NCBI RefSeq assembly: GCF_036785885.1
Contig: NC_092312.1
Coordinates: 24,198,001-24,262,000, forward strand
DNA: 64,000 bases
Direction: 5' to 3'
DNA from: Coffea arabica
Taxonomy: Eukaryota; Streptophyta; Magnoliopsida; Gentianales; Rubiaceae
Position 1 is the first letter of the stretch; the number at the start of each line of letters is the position of its first letter. The notes below the pieces were generated by a model that searched no databases, had not been told where the DNA came from, and saw only the letters and a program-made list of their open reading frames with translations. A program made the position numbers and the translations under genes. Shown piece after piece: positions 46,801 to 58,326 of this stretch.

Positions 46801-47015
46801 CTTTTTGGAAATTGAGAAGAGTGAGTGAAAGAGAGAGTGATGAGCAAGATTGAAATTTCTTCTTGGAAATGGAGAAGAGTAGGTGATGAGTAAGATTGAA
46901 ATGTCTCTTTCGAAATTGAGAAGAGTGAGTGAAAGAGAGTAATGTGTAGGATTCAAATGTCTTTTTGGAAATTAAGAAGAGTGAGTGAAAGAGAAAGTGA
47001 TGAGTCAATTTGAAC
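46801..47015. repeat. 57-bp minisatellite upstream of RING copy C
   Basis: Four tandem copies of the GGAAATTGAGAAGAGTGAGT unit, one internally deleted. Same position relative to the gene as in copies A and B. Confidence 0.8.
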
Positions 47016-48899
47016 AGAATAAGTGAAGGAGGGTAGGATAATTGTTAGATACCAATATCCAAATAATCCTTGGTCATTATTTGGCCTACAATACAAAGTT
47101 TAACAATATAAGACACTTAATTTTGACTGATGAGTGTGAACGATAATTGAATGCAAAATTTTTCTTATGAACATTCACATGTTAATTGTGATTAATTACA
47201 AGATTTTCTCATTTGACTTGAATTTTGCAAAGCTAATTATGGCAAGTGATTATAGAGAATAATCAAAACCAACTAAAGCTACATTTATTGATTTGAGGGA
47301 TTTTGCTATTTAGGTTATTAAAATATTTGAAATGAAAGTGTACAAATAATCAAAAACATAAAAAACTGATAACTCAAAATCAAAATCTGTAATTTGGTGA
47401 AATAATAAACAGGTATAAGTCCTAAAGTATATTACATCATTCAAGAACAATTTCATTGATAACTATTCAGGAGAGAGGTTGAATAAGAAAGTGAGAGAAT
47501 AGGTATCAACCAAGAAATTAAGTAAAAGAATTTTTTTCGGGCATTAAAAGAAGTGTTGGAGGATGAGAATTAGTATTATGTCACAGAAGAAAAGGAATTT
47601 TATATATAAATTCAAGTCAAAAATCTTAGTATTAAAGATAATGATGAACTATTATTTGGACTTCATATTTAATACCCCTTTCCCAACTACAAATATCTAT
47701 AAAGCCCTGAAACATAAAACCGCTTAAGAGAATTCTTGTCAGACAAAATATAATCTCACACAATTAAGAGTGAGAAGGGTTGAGTGAGAAAGTGAGAGAA
47801 TAAGTATCAAACAAGAAATGAAGTAAAAGAATATTTTTGGGAATCAAAAGAAGTGATGGAGGATGAGAATTAGTTTTAGGCCGCAGGAGAAAAAGAATTT
47901 TTTATATATAATTGCAAGTCAAAAATCTTATTATTAACGATAAGGATGAACTATTATTTGGCCTTCATATTTAATACCCTTTTCTCACCTTTGAGATATT
48001 TATTAAGCCCTGAAACGTAAAATCGCTTAAGAAAATTCTTGTCAGACAAAATATAATCTCATAAAAAAATCCCTTATGCAAAATTATTTTCATACAAAAA
48101 ATTAATCCTATAAAAAAAATCCCTTATTCTTGTGATCACAAAATTTGACCATAGTCCTTTGCACAATAATTTAGGGAAAATATGTCTAATAGTCCTACAA
48201 CTTTTATCAATGATTTTATTTGGTGCCTCGATTTTAAAAAGTATATTAGATTTCTCAAGCAATAAATTTGGCTATAAATGGTTTGTCCAAGCCAAATCTA
48301 AGCATTATAATTGTCACTTTGCCGCTCTTGAGCTCTAAGTTATAAATGTCTCTTTTCCTTCTCTAAGTTTAAAATAAAGTATATTAGCCCTTGTTAAATA
48401 TTAATAATTGACTAGTTTGACTGACAAAAGATTGTAACATGTCCTTCATACGATTTACATAAAGTAGACAAAAAAAGAATGAAACACTCCTCTTTGATAA
48501 ATAACAAACTTAATATTACTTTTAGCATACAGAACTTTGCTGACTCTTATTTATGGCTATCATTCATCATCATTATTAGTACTTGATTTAAGGTCTTGTA
48601 AACCTGAAATAATATACATAAAAATAAGCATTAATCCAATAGGAATAAAAAATATATTTCCAAAAATAAATGAAAGATAACTTATTTGCTTTAATAATTT
48701 ATTATTTATTTTTAGTCAACACCATTGAGAATATGATAAATTTTGACAATATGAGAAAAAGATAAACATAAATAGGTACTCCCACTTATTTCTTCTATAT
48801 TTGGATTTTTTTTAGGTTGCATAAATGCTACATTGTTTAATCTTTTTCCAGTAAGTTTTGTCGTCAAAATATAAATAATTTGGTTAATCAGATAATAAA

Positions 48900-49800
48900 A
48901 CAATAGTATTCATAACAATATGTTGGAAACCAATATGCCGACAACAACTCAATAGTCATCCAAACAACTAAAGCAGAACCTTTCTTTTACTACTTTGTGA
49001 AGTTGGGGAAGAGCCACTATAACACCAAAGGTATTGTCAAAGAAGGTGCCATACAATTTTTTTTTCTTTTTAGCTGCCATACAAAATTACCAATGAAGGC
49101 ATCTAGTACAAACAACTTAAAGAGATAGCTTGGTCAGACTCAAAATTAATTGGCCTATTACAAATGTGTATTACCAAAAGAGCATAATGAACCCACAGGA
49201 TACATAGAATTAGGCCATAGGAAAATTTAAGCTCCATGCAGGATCTGAAGGATAGCTTCAGGAAAAGGGTTTAGTTTCTTACACTTTCTGAACCTAAGAT
49301 ATTGCATGATAGCTTAAGGCAGCATGAAACAAACTTGAAGCAGATATGCACAATTTTGCTGATGATCAGCTTCTGCAAGAAGAAGACAAATACCACCGTT
49401 CTTGCGGCTGCATGGATGTCCAATTATACATAAAGTAGAGATGGGTTCTCTGGCGGGCCCTTGGTGTACAGACGTTACACTTTTTTTCTTTTAATAAGAA
49501 AATTCTAGTAAATTTACAACGCATTTTTATGGAAAGAAGAATCATGCCAAATGTTCAAAGACAAGATTAGTTCATAACCAATAATATCAAACTTCAACGG
49601 TAATAAAAGTAAAATAAGTGATTACAAAGTTTCATTAATAAAATTCAACAAAATTTGATTTGTATTTCATGCAAAAGTGTTAATTGCCAGCAGTGATACA
49701 TATCTCCCTTGCATGGATAATGCATATTCTAAACTTGAATTCTTCTTCTTTTCCTTTTTCTTTTTTTTTTAAGTAGAAAATATTGAATTCAAAATCTTTT
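48900..49800. repeat. Duplicated unit 5, left part
   Basis: Matches 39040-39810 of unit 4 (for example AGCTGCCATACAAAATTACC at about 49071 and CCAATAATATCAAA), more diverged than the other copies. It ends in T-rich sequence just before the LINE target site. No gene. Confidence 0.7.
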
Positions 49801-49815
49801 ACTTAAAGTTTTTCT
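49801..49815. other. Left target site duplication of the LINE
   Basis: ACTTAAAGTTTTTCT, identical to 56086-56100 on the other side of the element. Confidence 0.9.
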
Positions 49816-50411
49816 TTCTGTAGCGATGCATTCTTTTGCGCTCTTCTATTTTTATATATTTCTCTCTCTAAAGTGAGAGCATCTCTCTCTAAAATTGAGA
49901 GCTTCCCTCCTCAGTGTATGAGCTAACACTTTCGAACACCTTTTTACACCTTTTTCCACTGTCCGTACCAATGCCCGCCTAGTTTTTCAAAACTTTTCAA
50001 ACCTCAAGAACACTGAGAGCGAAAATCAGCTGGTCTGAAAGTGGAATTTTCCAAAGGAGTCAGACAGAGGAAGCGTGAGGAGTCCAGCAAGTCTGGAAGA
50101 AGATCCAGCTCTCTTATGGCCAATAGCAAAAACCATCTTCATCTCCTTCCACTCTTTTTTTTTCACTTCATTGTCTTTATCACTTCGTTTTCTGCTTTGT
50201 ATCCACCTAACAAGGGTAGCAGTAGGTGTCTGTGGTATGCATCCATACTTTGAATATCCAGAACTCTATTTGAGAAAAAAGGTCTAGTCTTTTAGTTTTT
50301 TTAACTTGTGCTTTGAGTTTGCCGTGTTTTTTTATCTCTTGTAAACACAGGTGAAAAGGTTGTTTGTTCATCCTGAGCTAGTACTAGGAACACTGTAGGG
50401 TCTGGGGGAAG

Positions 50412-51224
50412 ATGGAGGACGAGCTAGCAATGGCGTTGCGAAGGTTTGAGTTATCAGATAAGGAAGTGGGTGGGATAGATCTAAGTCATGATGATGTAGA
50501 ACAGAGCGTCCAAGATTGCAGAGGAACTTTGGTAGGCCGCATTATGGGAGAAAAGATAGCAAACTTCACTTGGGTAAAACAGTTCACTAACCATGTCTGG
50601 GGTTATCCCAGGAATTTGCGAGTCACTGAGATTGGCCCAAATGTGTTTCAATTTCAGTTTGAAAGAGAGGAAGATAAGGAAAAAGTAATGGCAGGAGCTC
50701 CGTGGATCTTAGATAATCAGGTGCTAGTTATAAGGGAGTGGTGTGTAGGATTTGAAAAAAAAGTTGAGTGCTTTAGATTTGTAAGTTTCTGGATCCAAAT
50801 TTGGAATCTTCCAGTACACTGGATGAGCAAGGAGGCAAGTAAGAAAATTGGGGGGATGTTTAGGAATGTGAGGGAGGTCATTTTACCACCCGGGGATGGA
50901 AAGAAAGAGAGGCATATGAAAATATTTGCAGAAGTAGATTTGCACCAGCCATTGGTCAGAGGAACAGCAGTGAGACTACATGGAAAGATGGAATGGATTG
51001 AATTTCAGTACGAACGCTGCCCAGATTTTTGTTATAAGTGCGGTATCATAGGACATGGAGATAAAAATTGTAGAATGGAAATAAGGGACAACCAATCTTG
51101 TAGGGAAGCACAGTTTGGACTATGGATGAGAGCAGGGAATATAATGGCATCTCCACTTAGGGGCGAATCTGGGAAACACATGCATTATAAGAGACAATCA
51201 AAAGTACTGAATGAAGTTGGCTAA
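50412..51224 (+). CDS. LINE ORF1: DUF4283 / CCHC zinc-knuckle protein
   Basis: A 270-residue ORF with an ATG in good position. Residues about 30-190 match the DUF4283 pattern (GTLVGRIMGEK, FQFQFEREEDKEKVMAGAPW, WIQIWNLPVHWMSKEASKKI). A zinc knuckle CYKCGIIGHGDKNC follows around residue 217. Such ORF1 proteins bind element RNA. The reading frame stops at 51222-51224 just after the knuckle; a purine-rich stretch to about 51860 follows, translating to low-complexity Glu/Lys/Gly in several frames, so the ORF is probably truncated relative to an active element. Confidence 0.8.
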   Translation: MEDELAMALRRFELSDKEVGGIDLSHDDVEQSVQDCRGTLVGRIMGEKIANFTWVKQFTNHVWGYPRNLRVTEIGPNVFQFQFEREEDKEKVMAGAPWILDNQVLVIREWCVGFEKKVECFRFVSFWIQIWNLPVHWMSKEASKKIGGMFRNVREVILPPGDGKKERHMKIFAEVDLHQPLVRGTAVRLHGKMEWIEFQYERCPDFCYKCGIIGHGDKNCRMEIRDNQSCREAQFGLWMRAGNIMASPLRGESGKHMHYKRQSKVLNEVG

Positions 51225-51867
51225 GGAGGGAAGGAGGATGGAATAGGTGAGAGAGCAGGTCAACAGTAGGAGATGAGACAGAAAGCAGAGGAAGGGGGCA
51301 AGGTGGGGAGGGAAATACAGGAATAGGTAGGCAAGAGGGAGAGTGGGAAAATGCTTTAGTTATTAGTGATAAGGGAAAGAAAACAAGGGAGACAAGGACG
51401 GAAGAGGAAAGGAGGGGAGCTCAGGTCACTGGAAAGGAAACTCAAGCGCAAGAGGAAGAGAAAATGACAAGGGAAGTGGAAGGCCACATGGATTTCGAAA
51501 TGCAGGGAGGCGAAGTGGGTGATGAAATAAAGGAATAGCCAGATAATAAGGAGAATGTATAGGAGGTAGGCGTAGGGGAATGCCAGGAACTAATGATTCT
51601 TCTAGTTTCGGTGAAGGTGGAAGACAAACGAAAGATGCAAAAAGGGTTCCATAGGCTTAAAAGAACACCACTGGGAGAGATAAAAAAGAATAATCATGTG
51701 GGAGAACAGGGGAGAAAAAGAAAAAAAAACCTACGGTTAATGAGGAGGGAGAGATAATGGAGGAGGATGGAGGGGAAGAAGGAGATCAGGAACAAGGAAG
51801 AAGGATGAGCCAGAAGAAGACCAAACTGAGGGAACTGAAGGCAATCCCGTTAAAGCCTCCACATTGT

Positions 51868-54430
51868 AAATGAAAGTTTTGGTGTGAAATTGTCGAGGTG
51901 TGGGAGGACCCTTGACAATTCCCCAACTAAAGGAGGTGATAAATCTCCACTTTCCAAGTGTTGTCTTTTTGGCTGAAACAAAGAATCATAAAACAGTCAT
52001 AGAAAAGATCCAAAAACAAATAAAGTTCGACAATTGCTGTGTGGTTAACTCTAATGGTAAAGCAGGGGGACTTGCAATGATGTGGAAGGAAGATATTGAA
52101 GTGATAGGTATCGACTAGGGGACCTTTTTCACAGGAATGAAAATGAAAGAAAGTGAGTTTAGTTGTGAATGGTGGCTGGTGGAAATTTATGCGAGCACAG
52201 ATGAAAACATAAGAAAGGAGCAGTGGAGAACGATAGAGCAAAAAAAGAGGGAGTGGGGGGAACATTGGGTATTGGTAGGGGATTTTAATGATTTAAGATC
52301 TGGGGAGGAAAAATAGGGAGGGAGGAGAAGACATGAGAGTAGCCTTAAGGAGTTTAATAGGTTTATAAAGGAAAATGAACTGGTTGATTTAGACTTTGAG
52401 GGGAAACCATGGACATGGTGCAATCAGTGGGAAGGTGAGGGAGAAGTAAAAGAAAGATTGGATAGGTGTTTGGCTAGTGTCAAATGGTACCAAACATTTG
52501 ATAGAGCTTGCTGCAATCATATAGAAAATGAAGCATCAGACCATAGTATGCTGATTATGGACCTAAACCCCAACCAGAAGAAGGTAAAAAGAAGATTCTA
52601 TTTTGATCAGCGTTGGGCCAGGAATGAAGAAACCAAAGGAGTGATTGAAAGAGCCTGGGGGTCAGAACATAAAGGATCAAGGATGTTTAAGATAACAAAA
52701 AAGATTAAGGAATGCAGAATGGCTTTACTAACATGGAAAAGGAAAAACAACATGAATTCAGGGAAAAGGATTCAGGCAATAAAGGAGAGGATTCAGGAGT
52801 TAAAGGACAGCAATACCGTGGGAAAAAGGACCAGTTGGTGGAATTGAAGTTGCAATTAAGTAAGGCATATCAAGAGGAGGAATTATACTGGAGCCAAAAG
52901 GCAAGGACAAGATGGTTGCAGGAAGGAGACAAAAACACAGTTTTCTTCCATACGAGTGCTATGAATGCAAGGAAACAAAGGCAAATCACATATTTGCAAA
53001 AGGAAAATGGACAATGGTGCACAAACGAGCAGGAAGTAATGGAGGAAATTTGTGGATACTATAAACAACTGCTAACCTCTGGAGAAGCTGACCAGATAGA
53101 GGAAACACTACGGGGAGTTCCCAATACTATATCACGATAGATGAATGAACACCTGATCCGACCTGTGGGTGAACAAGAAATTCACAAAGATTTGTTTTCC
53201 ATGCATCCAAACAAATCACCTGGGATAGATGGTATGTCTCCTCTCTTTTTCCAAAAATACTAGAATATTGTTAGACTAGATGTGGTGAATGCTGTCACTA
53301 GTTTCTTTCACTTTGGTAACATGCTTAAGGTGGTTAATGAAACTTTGATTACTTTGATCCCTAAGGTGGAACATCCCATCAATTTGAATCAGTACAGACC
53401 TATAAGCTTGTGCAACACCTTGTATAAAATCATTTCAAAAGTGCTTGCTAATAGACTCAAAGTTGTCCTGAATAAATGCATTAGTGAGTCTCAGTCTGCT
53501 TTTGTGCCAGGAAGACAAATAGTGGATAATGTTCTCATTGCTCATGAAGTGATGCATTTCTTGAAAAATAAAAGAAAAGGAAAGACAGGTTTCATGGCCA
53601 TTAAACTTGATATGTCGAAAGCATATGATAGGGTGGAATGAAAATTCATAGGAAGAATAATGATGCATATGGGTTTCTGCCCTATCTTTGTTAGGTGGAT
53701 CATGGCTTGCATTTCTTCCGTGTCTTATTCCTTCAATCTTAATGGTACTAAGGTGGGATATATTAATTCTAGTAGAGGTTTGAGACAAGGAGATCCCCTC
53801 TCCTCTTACCTCTTCTTAATCTACACAGAAAGTCTATCCCATTTGATACACACAAAAGTTGAAAATAATCTGGTCACAAGAGTCTAAGTGAGCAAGAATA
53901 GTCCATAGATATCTCATCTATTTTTTGCAGAAGATTCACTGATTTGCTACAAGGCAACATTACAGGAGGCAAAGCAAGTGAAAGAAATGCTGCAAATATA
54001 TGCAATATCTTCAGGACAGCTAGTGAACTTTGAGAAGTCTGCTGTGTACTTTAGCAGGAACATCCCAAAGACAAGAAGAGCAGAAATCTATCAAGAGTTG
54101 GAGAGCTTAAAGGAGGCAACAAATGGAAGATATCTGGGGCTACCAATGGCAATAGGAAGGACAAAGAACCAAGTGTTTGGTTACATTAAAAGTGCAGTCA
54201 TCAAGAGGCTGAAAGGTTGGACAAACAAAATGTTGAGTATGGCAGGAAAAGAGGTACTTATAAAGTCGGTAATACTTGCAATGCCAAACTATGTAATGGC
54301 CTGCTTCAAACTTCCAAAAGGACTGTGTGATGAAATTTGCAAGAGTATTGCCAACTTTTGGTAGGGAGATAATGAGAAGGAGAAGAAGCTCCACTGGATT
54401 AACTGGACGAAACTTGCTGAAGTGAAATGA
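51868..54430 (+). pseudogene. LINE ORF2, endonuclease and reverse transcriptase part
   Basis: Endonuclease frame: KVLV*NCRGVGGP (TGA at 51885 in the conserved WNCRG), FLAETKNH, VGDFND, then ASDHS. A frameshift follows near 52819-52830 in an A run. RT frame from about 52830: LIPKVEHP, NQYRPISLCNTLYKI, SAFVPGRQIVDNVLIAHEV, IKLDMSKAYDRVE, SRGLRQGDPLS, then FFAEDSLI at about 53921-53940, where the second catalytic Asp-Asp pair is Glu-Asp. In-frame stops at about 52116, 52313, 53138, 53261, 53639, 53885, 54362 and 54428. Several replace conserved tryptophans. Confidence 0.9.
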
Positions 54431-54513
54431 AATGGGGGGTTGGGATTCAGGGACTTGGAAGCTTTTAACAAAGCCTTGCTAAGCAACTCTGGAGAATCCT
54501 TAGCTCTCTAGAT

Positions 54514-56040
54514 TTGCTTATGAGCAAAGTACTAAGAGGCAAGTATCTAACAGATATTCAGTTCCTGGATAAGCATCCTCCAACCTCAGCTTCTTGGTCA
54601 TGGAAAAGCATACATAGTGCGTGGAGTTTGTTAGAGGATGGGCTGTGGAAGAGAATAGGGGATGGAACACAGGTGTGTATTTGGAAGGACAAGTGGGTGA
54701 TGGGGTCCGAGACAGGAAGGCCTGCAACAATTTGCCCCACAAATTGCCAACTACAAATAGTCAGCCAACTAATATGCGAAGGCAGATGGAATACAGAAAT
54801 ATTGTAGACTGTCTTCAATCAAGCAGATAGGGAGCGAATAACAAGCATGTCTCTTAGCATGTTCAAACATCCGAATAGGTTTTATTGGAAGTTTGCAAAA
54901 TCTGGAACTTATACAGTCAAGTCAGGCAACGTAAAGGCAGTGCAGGCTAGCAATAAAATTAAAAGAAGACTGAAACTAGAAGGAGAGATGAGCTGGGAGA
55001 TAAGGAAGCATACTGTCTGGAAACAACTCTGGAATTTAAACCTTAAGCACAAGATCAAACACTTTATCTGGAAGTACTTACAGAATGGAGTTGCGGTGAA
55101 AAAAGCTATCTACAAAAGGACTGGAAGAGGGGATATGATATGTCCCGTATGTGGGGATGGAGTAGAAACAGCTGAACATATGCTCTTCACATGTCCAAGA
55201 GCCCAATTCGTGAGAAAATTAGAAACAGTCAGATAGGAGGGGCTGAGAGAATTATAGGGCAATCTGTGGAGATGGTGGGAGGCAATGGCTCAGACAGGAT
55301 CAAAGGATTATGGGATAGAGCACATAAGTCTAACAGCAAATATCATATAGAACATATGGAAAGCAAGAAATAAGGTGGCTTTTGAACAAAAAAGGAACGA
55401 TGCACAGGAGACAATCCTGAGAGCACAACAAGAATGGCAGGAGTATGAGGAGATGGGGCAGCAGGAGGAGGCGAACAAAAAGAATGTAAGAGCTATGAGC
55501 CAAGGGGAACAAGGAAAGCGAGTTGTGGTAGAAGGGCTTATTAGAATTGGTACAGATGCAGCAATTAGTGCTAGGATGATATGAACAGGAAAGGGAATTG
55601 TGGCAAGACACTGGACAGGCGAGCTTATTAGAGCAAGGGGAGTTGTAAAGCAGAAGAAGGGTGAAGCTCTAATGGAAGAAACACTAACTATTAGATTAGC
55701 TCTCCAAATGGCACGTGAAGTAGGCTAGAGAAAGATAGCCATCTTCTCAGACTGTAAAATGGCTACAGACTATATTAATGGCAACAATGTACAAGATGGC
55801 AATCTAGCAAACATCTTGGAAGACATTGTGGATCTGATTTATGTTTTTGACTACTGCACTATAACTTGGGTGCCTCGATCCTTTAATACAGCAAGTCATA
55901 AGCTAGCATGTTTTGCTTCAAAGCTAGTTAATGATGTATTTTGGGTAGATCAATTCCCAAACTGGTTAAAAGAGGCCAATAGATTAGATGAAAGGGCTTA
56001 TGCTCATTTTGTAAGTAATTCTTGTATGATCAAGTGTTAA
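54514..56040 (+). pseudogene. LINE ORF2, zf-RVT and RNase H-like part
   Basis: In a different frame from the RT. The zf-RVT domain lies at about 55000-55210: WKQLWNLNLKHKIKHFIWK, ICPVCGDGVETAEHMLFTCP. The RNase H-like (RVT_3) domain lies at about 55580-56010: GEALMEETLTIRLALQMA, IAIFSDCKMATDYING, ITWVPRSFNTASHKLACFA. Stops separate the two parts (after 55236 and at about 55726, where GW probably became G*). Confidence 0.85.
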
Positions 56041-56085
56041 TATCTATAAAGTTGTTATCCTTTGTGGAAAAAAAGGAAAAAAAAA

Positions 56086-56100
56086 ACTTAAAGTTTTTCT
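56086..56100. other. Right target site duplication of the LINE
   Basis: ACTTAAAGTTTTTCT, directly after the A-rich tail; identical to 49801-49815. Confidence 0.9.
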
Positions 56101-56166
56101 CATCTTATGATCCAATCTAACTCTCCCCTCAAAACTTCAGTTCATTGATAGCCAAAAAAACGTCTC

Positions 56167-56236
<70 letters not shown>

Positions 56237-57790
56237 CACGTATATGTATGTATGTATATGTATATGTATATAACAAATGACTCAAGAATGAAGTTAAGAT
56301 CCTGGTAAGTGCTAGTAGATTCTTTCTAAACCCCATCACGTCTCTCACAACCACTAAGTATTAATTTAAGGCCACATATTAATGTTTTGACTGAATTATT
56401 GTAATTTATTTTTCTGGATTTTGTGCATATCTTCTTTTTTTTTACCGCATGAATGCATGTTGGAGGAGTTAAATTTAATATTCAAACAAGTCTTGATCCA
56501 TAAAATATAATGAACCTTGAAAGCAGTATAGAATACATATATAACACCTCCCAAAAACTAACAAGTATTTTATCTTAAACCACTGTCATAAAACAATTGG
56601 AGTTCACTTCCCTTCCGAGTCATCACTTGGCACACTGATTTTACTCTGCCTCAACTAGCAGTCTATTTGCGACGCCTTTATTAGTTTTCTTTGATTTTGT
56701 CATTACGAGTATTAATTAGACTGAGGAAAATGGCTGGCAAGAGTTGAATCAGTACTTAAATATGGAAACCAAATAGAAAAAGATAAATGAAAATCTCTAT
56801 TTATTTAAACAATTGTTGCCTCAGAAAGCACAGTAGTTGTGCTCCTAACGTCTATTCTTCTTCTTCTCCAAATGGTGACAAATGAAAATTTTCCAGGGCA
56901 TGTAAAGAATCGGTCATTCCATTGCTTCTCCATATTGATTTTTTGAAAATTCTCTCGATGTAATTATTTCTTGATCAGTTGGATGAATGACAACTATGTA
57001 AAATTTGAATTTAAAATTCAACTTTTACACACATGTGATGAATCCAATGGTGATAGTGTATACATTGTCAGTTTATATAAGATTTACTCATAGTTTATAT
57101 CTTGAAAGTTTTAGAGAAATTTCCTTGAAAGATTAAGTTGACATTTATTTAGTTAGTCCGCACATGAAACCACCACAAGTTTAACCTATGAAACTTCTGA
57201 GATCAAATTTAACCTATGAAAATTTGTCAATGCCCTGTGACATTTTAGAAAACTTGCCACCACTAGTTTGTACGTAAATAAGACTGAACAGATAGATAAA
57301 CAGGGAAAAGAATATAATGTTACTCCTCGCTAATATGTTAATTATTTGAATGAGCACACAAAAGTAAGTGAGCTAATGTATTAAATACTAATCTTTTTGT
57401 ATTACCAAACAATCTTTATACGTCAATGCTCATGTGTTACAAATATGGAACCTTATAGTATATTTCAATATTAACCAAAAGCCTTAACAACCACTAGTGT
57501 AAAGTGTAAACTAAACTAGGCAGCCATTGCTGAAATTACCAGTTCTATGTATATAATTATTCTTCAGCTTTTTGGCCATTAAAAGATGCCAGCCTATCTG
57601 CTTGGATAGGCCACTTTGTTCTACTTTTGTTCCATCTTCAAAACTTTCATGGAACACAAACGTTGAATGGCGCTGCAATGTAAGACCCATATACAACTGT
57701 TACTGATTTCTATGTCAAATATTACATATAATAATTAAAAAAAACTTTCACAAGAAATCATATTCATAAAAAAAATTATTAAACTTGAAA
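56101..57790. repeat. Duplicated unit 5, right part
   Basis: Resumes the unit after the LINE: AAACTTCAGTTCATTG at about 56134, GAATGAAGTTAAGATCCTGG, then the counterparts of 40070-40900 in unit 4. It contains an extra stretch at about 56343-56858 relative to other copies and ends near 57790 without reaching the RING gene. No gene. Confidence 0.7.
56161..56275. repeat. Compound microsatellite (CT)n(CA)n(TA)n(TATG)n
   Basis: CT repeats at 56163-56204, CA repeats at 56205-56226, then TA and TATG/TATA-type repeats to about 56270. The site is a CA/CT microsatellite in the other units too (2720-2762, 13089-13136, 39820-39850), here expanded. Confidence 0.9.
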
Positions 57791-58318
57791 AAAATTTGTT
57801 TTTTTCGTGTAAATGCCTCACAGAAATGTATAATAATTGGTTGGCTTTCTCTTTTTTTTTTTTGGTGGTTGGCTTTCTGTCTAACTCTGCCAAGCTGTCT
57901 TAATAGCCCAATTAAGTTACAGTTCACGAAAACAAAACAAAAAAAAAAGGTTGAATTTCATTGAGAAATAGAGAGTCAGCGAAGCAGCTCAACAGTTCAT
58001 TAGTAGCTAGTAACGTGTGGAAGAATCGAATCGCAGTCGTCGCCGGTGTCATGTAGGCAAGGTTTGAATAAAGGATACAAGCTTGTTTGAAAAAGCATTT
58101 ATGTATATACTCTTGATTTTTACATGTTAATTTTGATTAATTAATAATTAGTCAAAATGTATTATTAACACCTGATCGATGCATGTGTTTCGCAACTTTT
58201 TAGATCTAATCTCATTCAATAGTGCCTTGCCCCACTTGAAGGGTTGAAGTCAACCCTCCAAACGGTCCGCCATGTACCTGGTGAATATACATTAGTGGCT
58301 TAAATGCTTGACCCTCAA
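57791..58318. other. Intergenic, no gene seen
   Basis: AT-rich sequence between unit 5 and the hAT element. No supported ORF or RNA gene. Confidence 0.5.
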
Positions 58319-58326
58319 GTTTTAGG

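Larger units (their letters stand above)
38470..48900. repeat. Duplicated unit 4 (contains RING copy C)
   Basis: Full-length copy of the unit, from ATACTCATAACAAGATATTG (38478) to the same landmark near 48907. It includes the MITE 38553-39024 (unique to this copy), the CA/CT microsatellite (39820-39850), the longer hAT MITE, RING copy C, the minisatellite, and a local partial duplication (47480-47690 repeated at 47765-48010, with GTTGARTRAGAAAGTGAGAG landmarks). Apart from copy C, I see no gene; 39025-42990 and 47016-48900 are AT-rich duplicated DNA. Confidence 0.8.
49816..56085 (+). mobile_element. L1-type LINE, near full length, inactive
   Basis: A 6.27-kb element with a perfect 15-bp TSD (ACTTAAAGTTTTTCT at 49801-49815 and 56086-56100) and an A-rich 3' tail (about 56066-56085). 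Domains in order: ORF1 with DUF4283 and a CCHC zinc knuckle, an APE-type endonuclease, reverse transcriptase, a zf-RVT zinc-binding domain, and a C-terminal RNase H-like domain, the plant L1 arrangement with RNase H. About 600 bp of 5' UTR precedes ORF1. The second coding region has many stops and at least two frameshifts, and the RT active site reads FAED instead of FADD. It cannot move on its own. Confidence 0.95.

Noticed and set aside
49816-56085. An LTR retrotransposon or endogenous pararetrovirus
   Set aside because: No LTRs, no protease or integrase; endonuclease-RT-RNase H order, A-tail and TSD identify a LINE.
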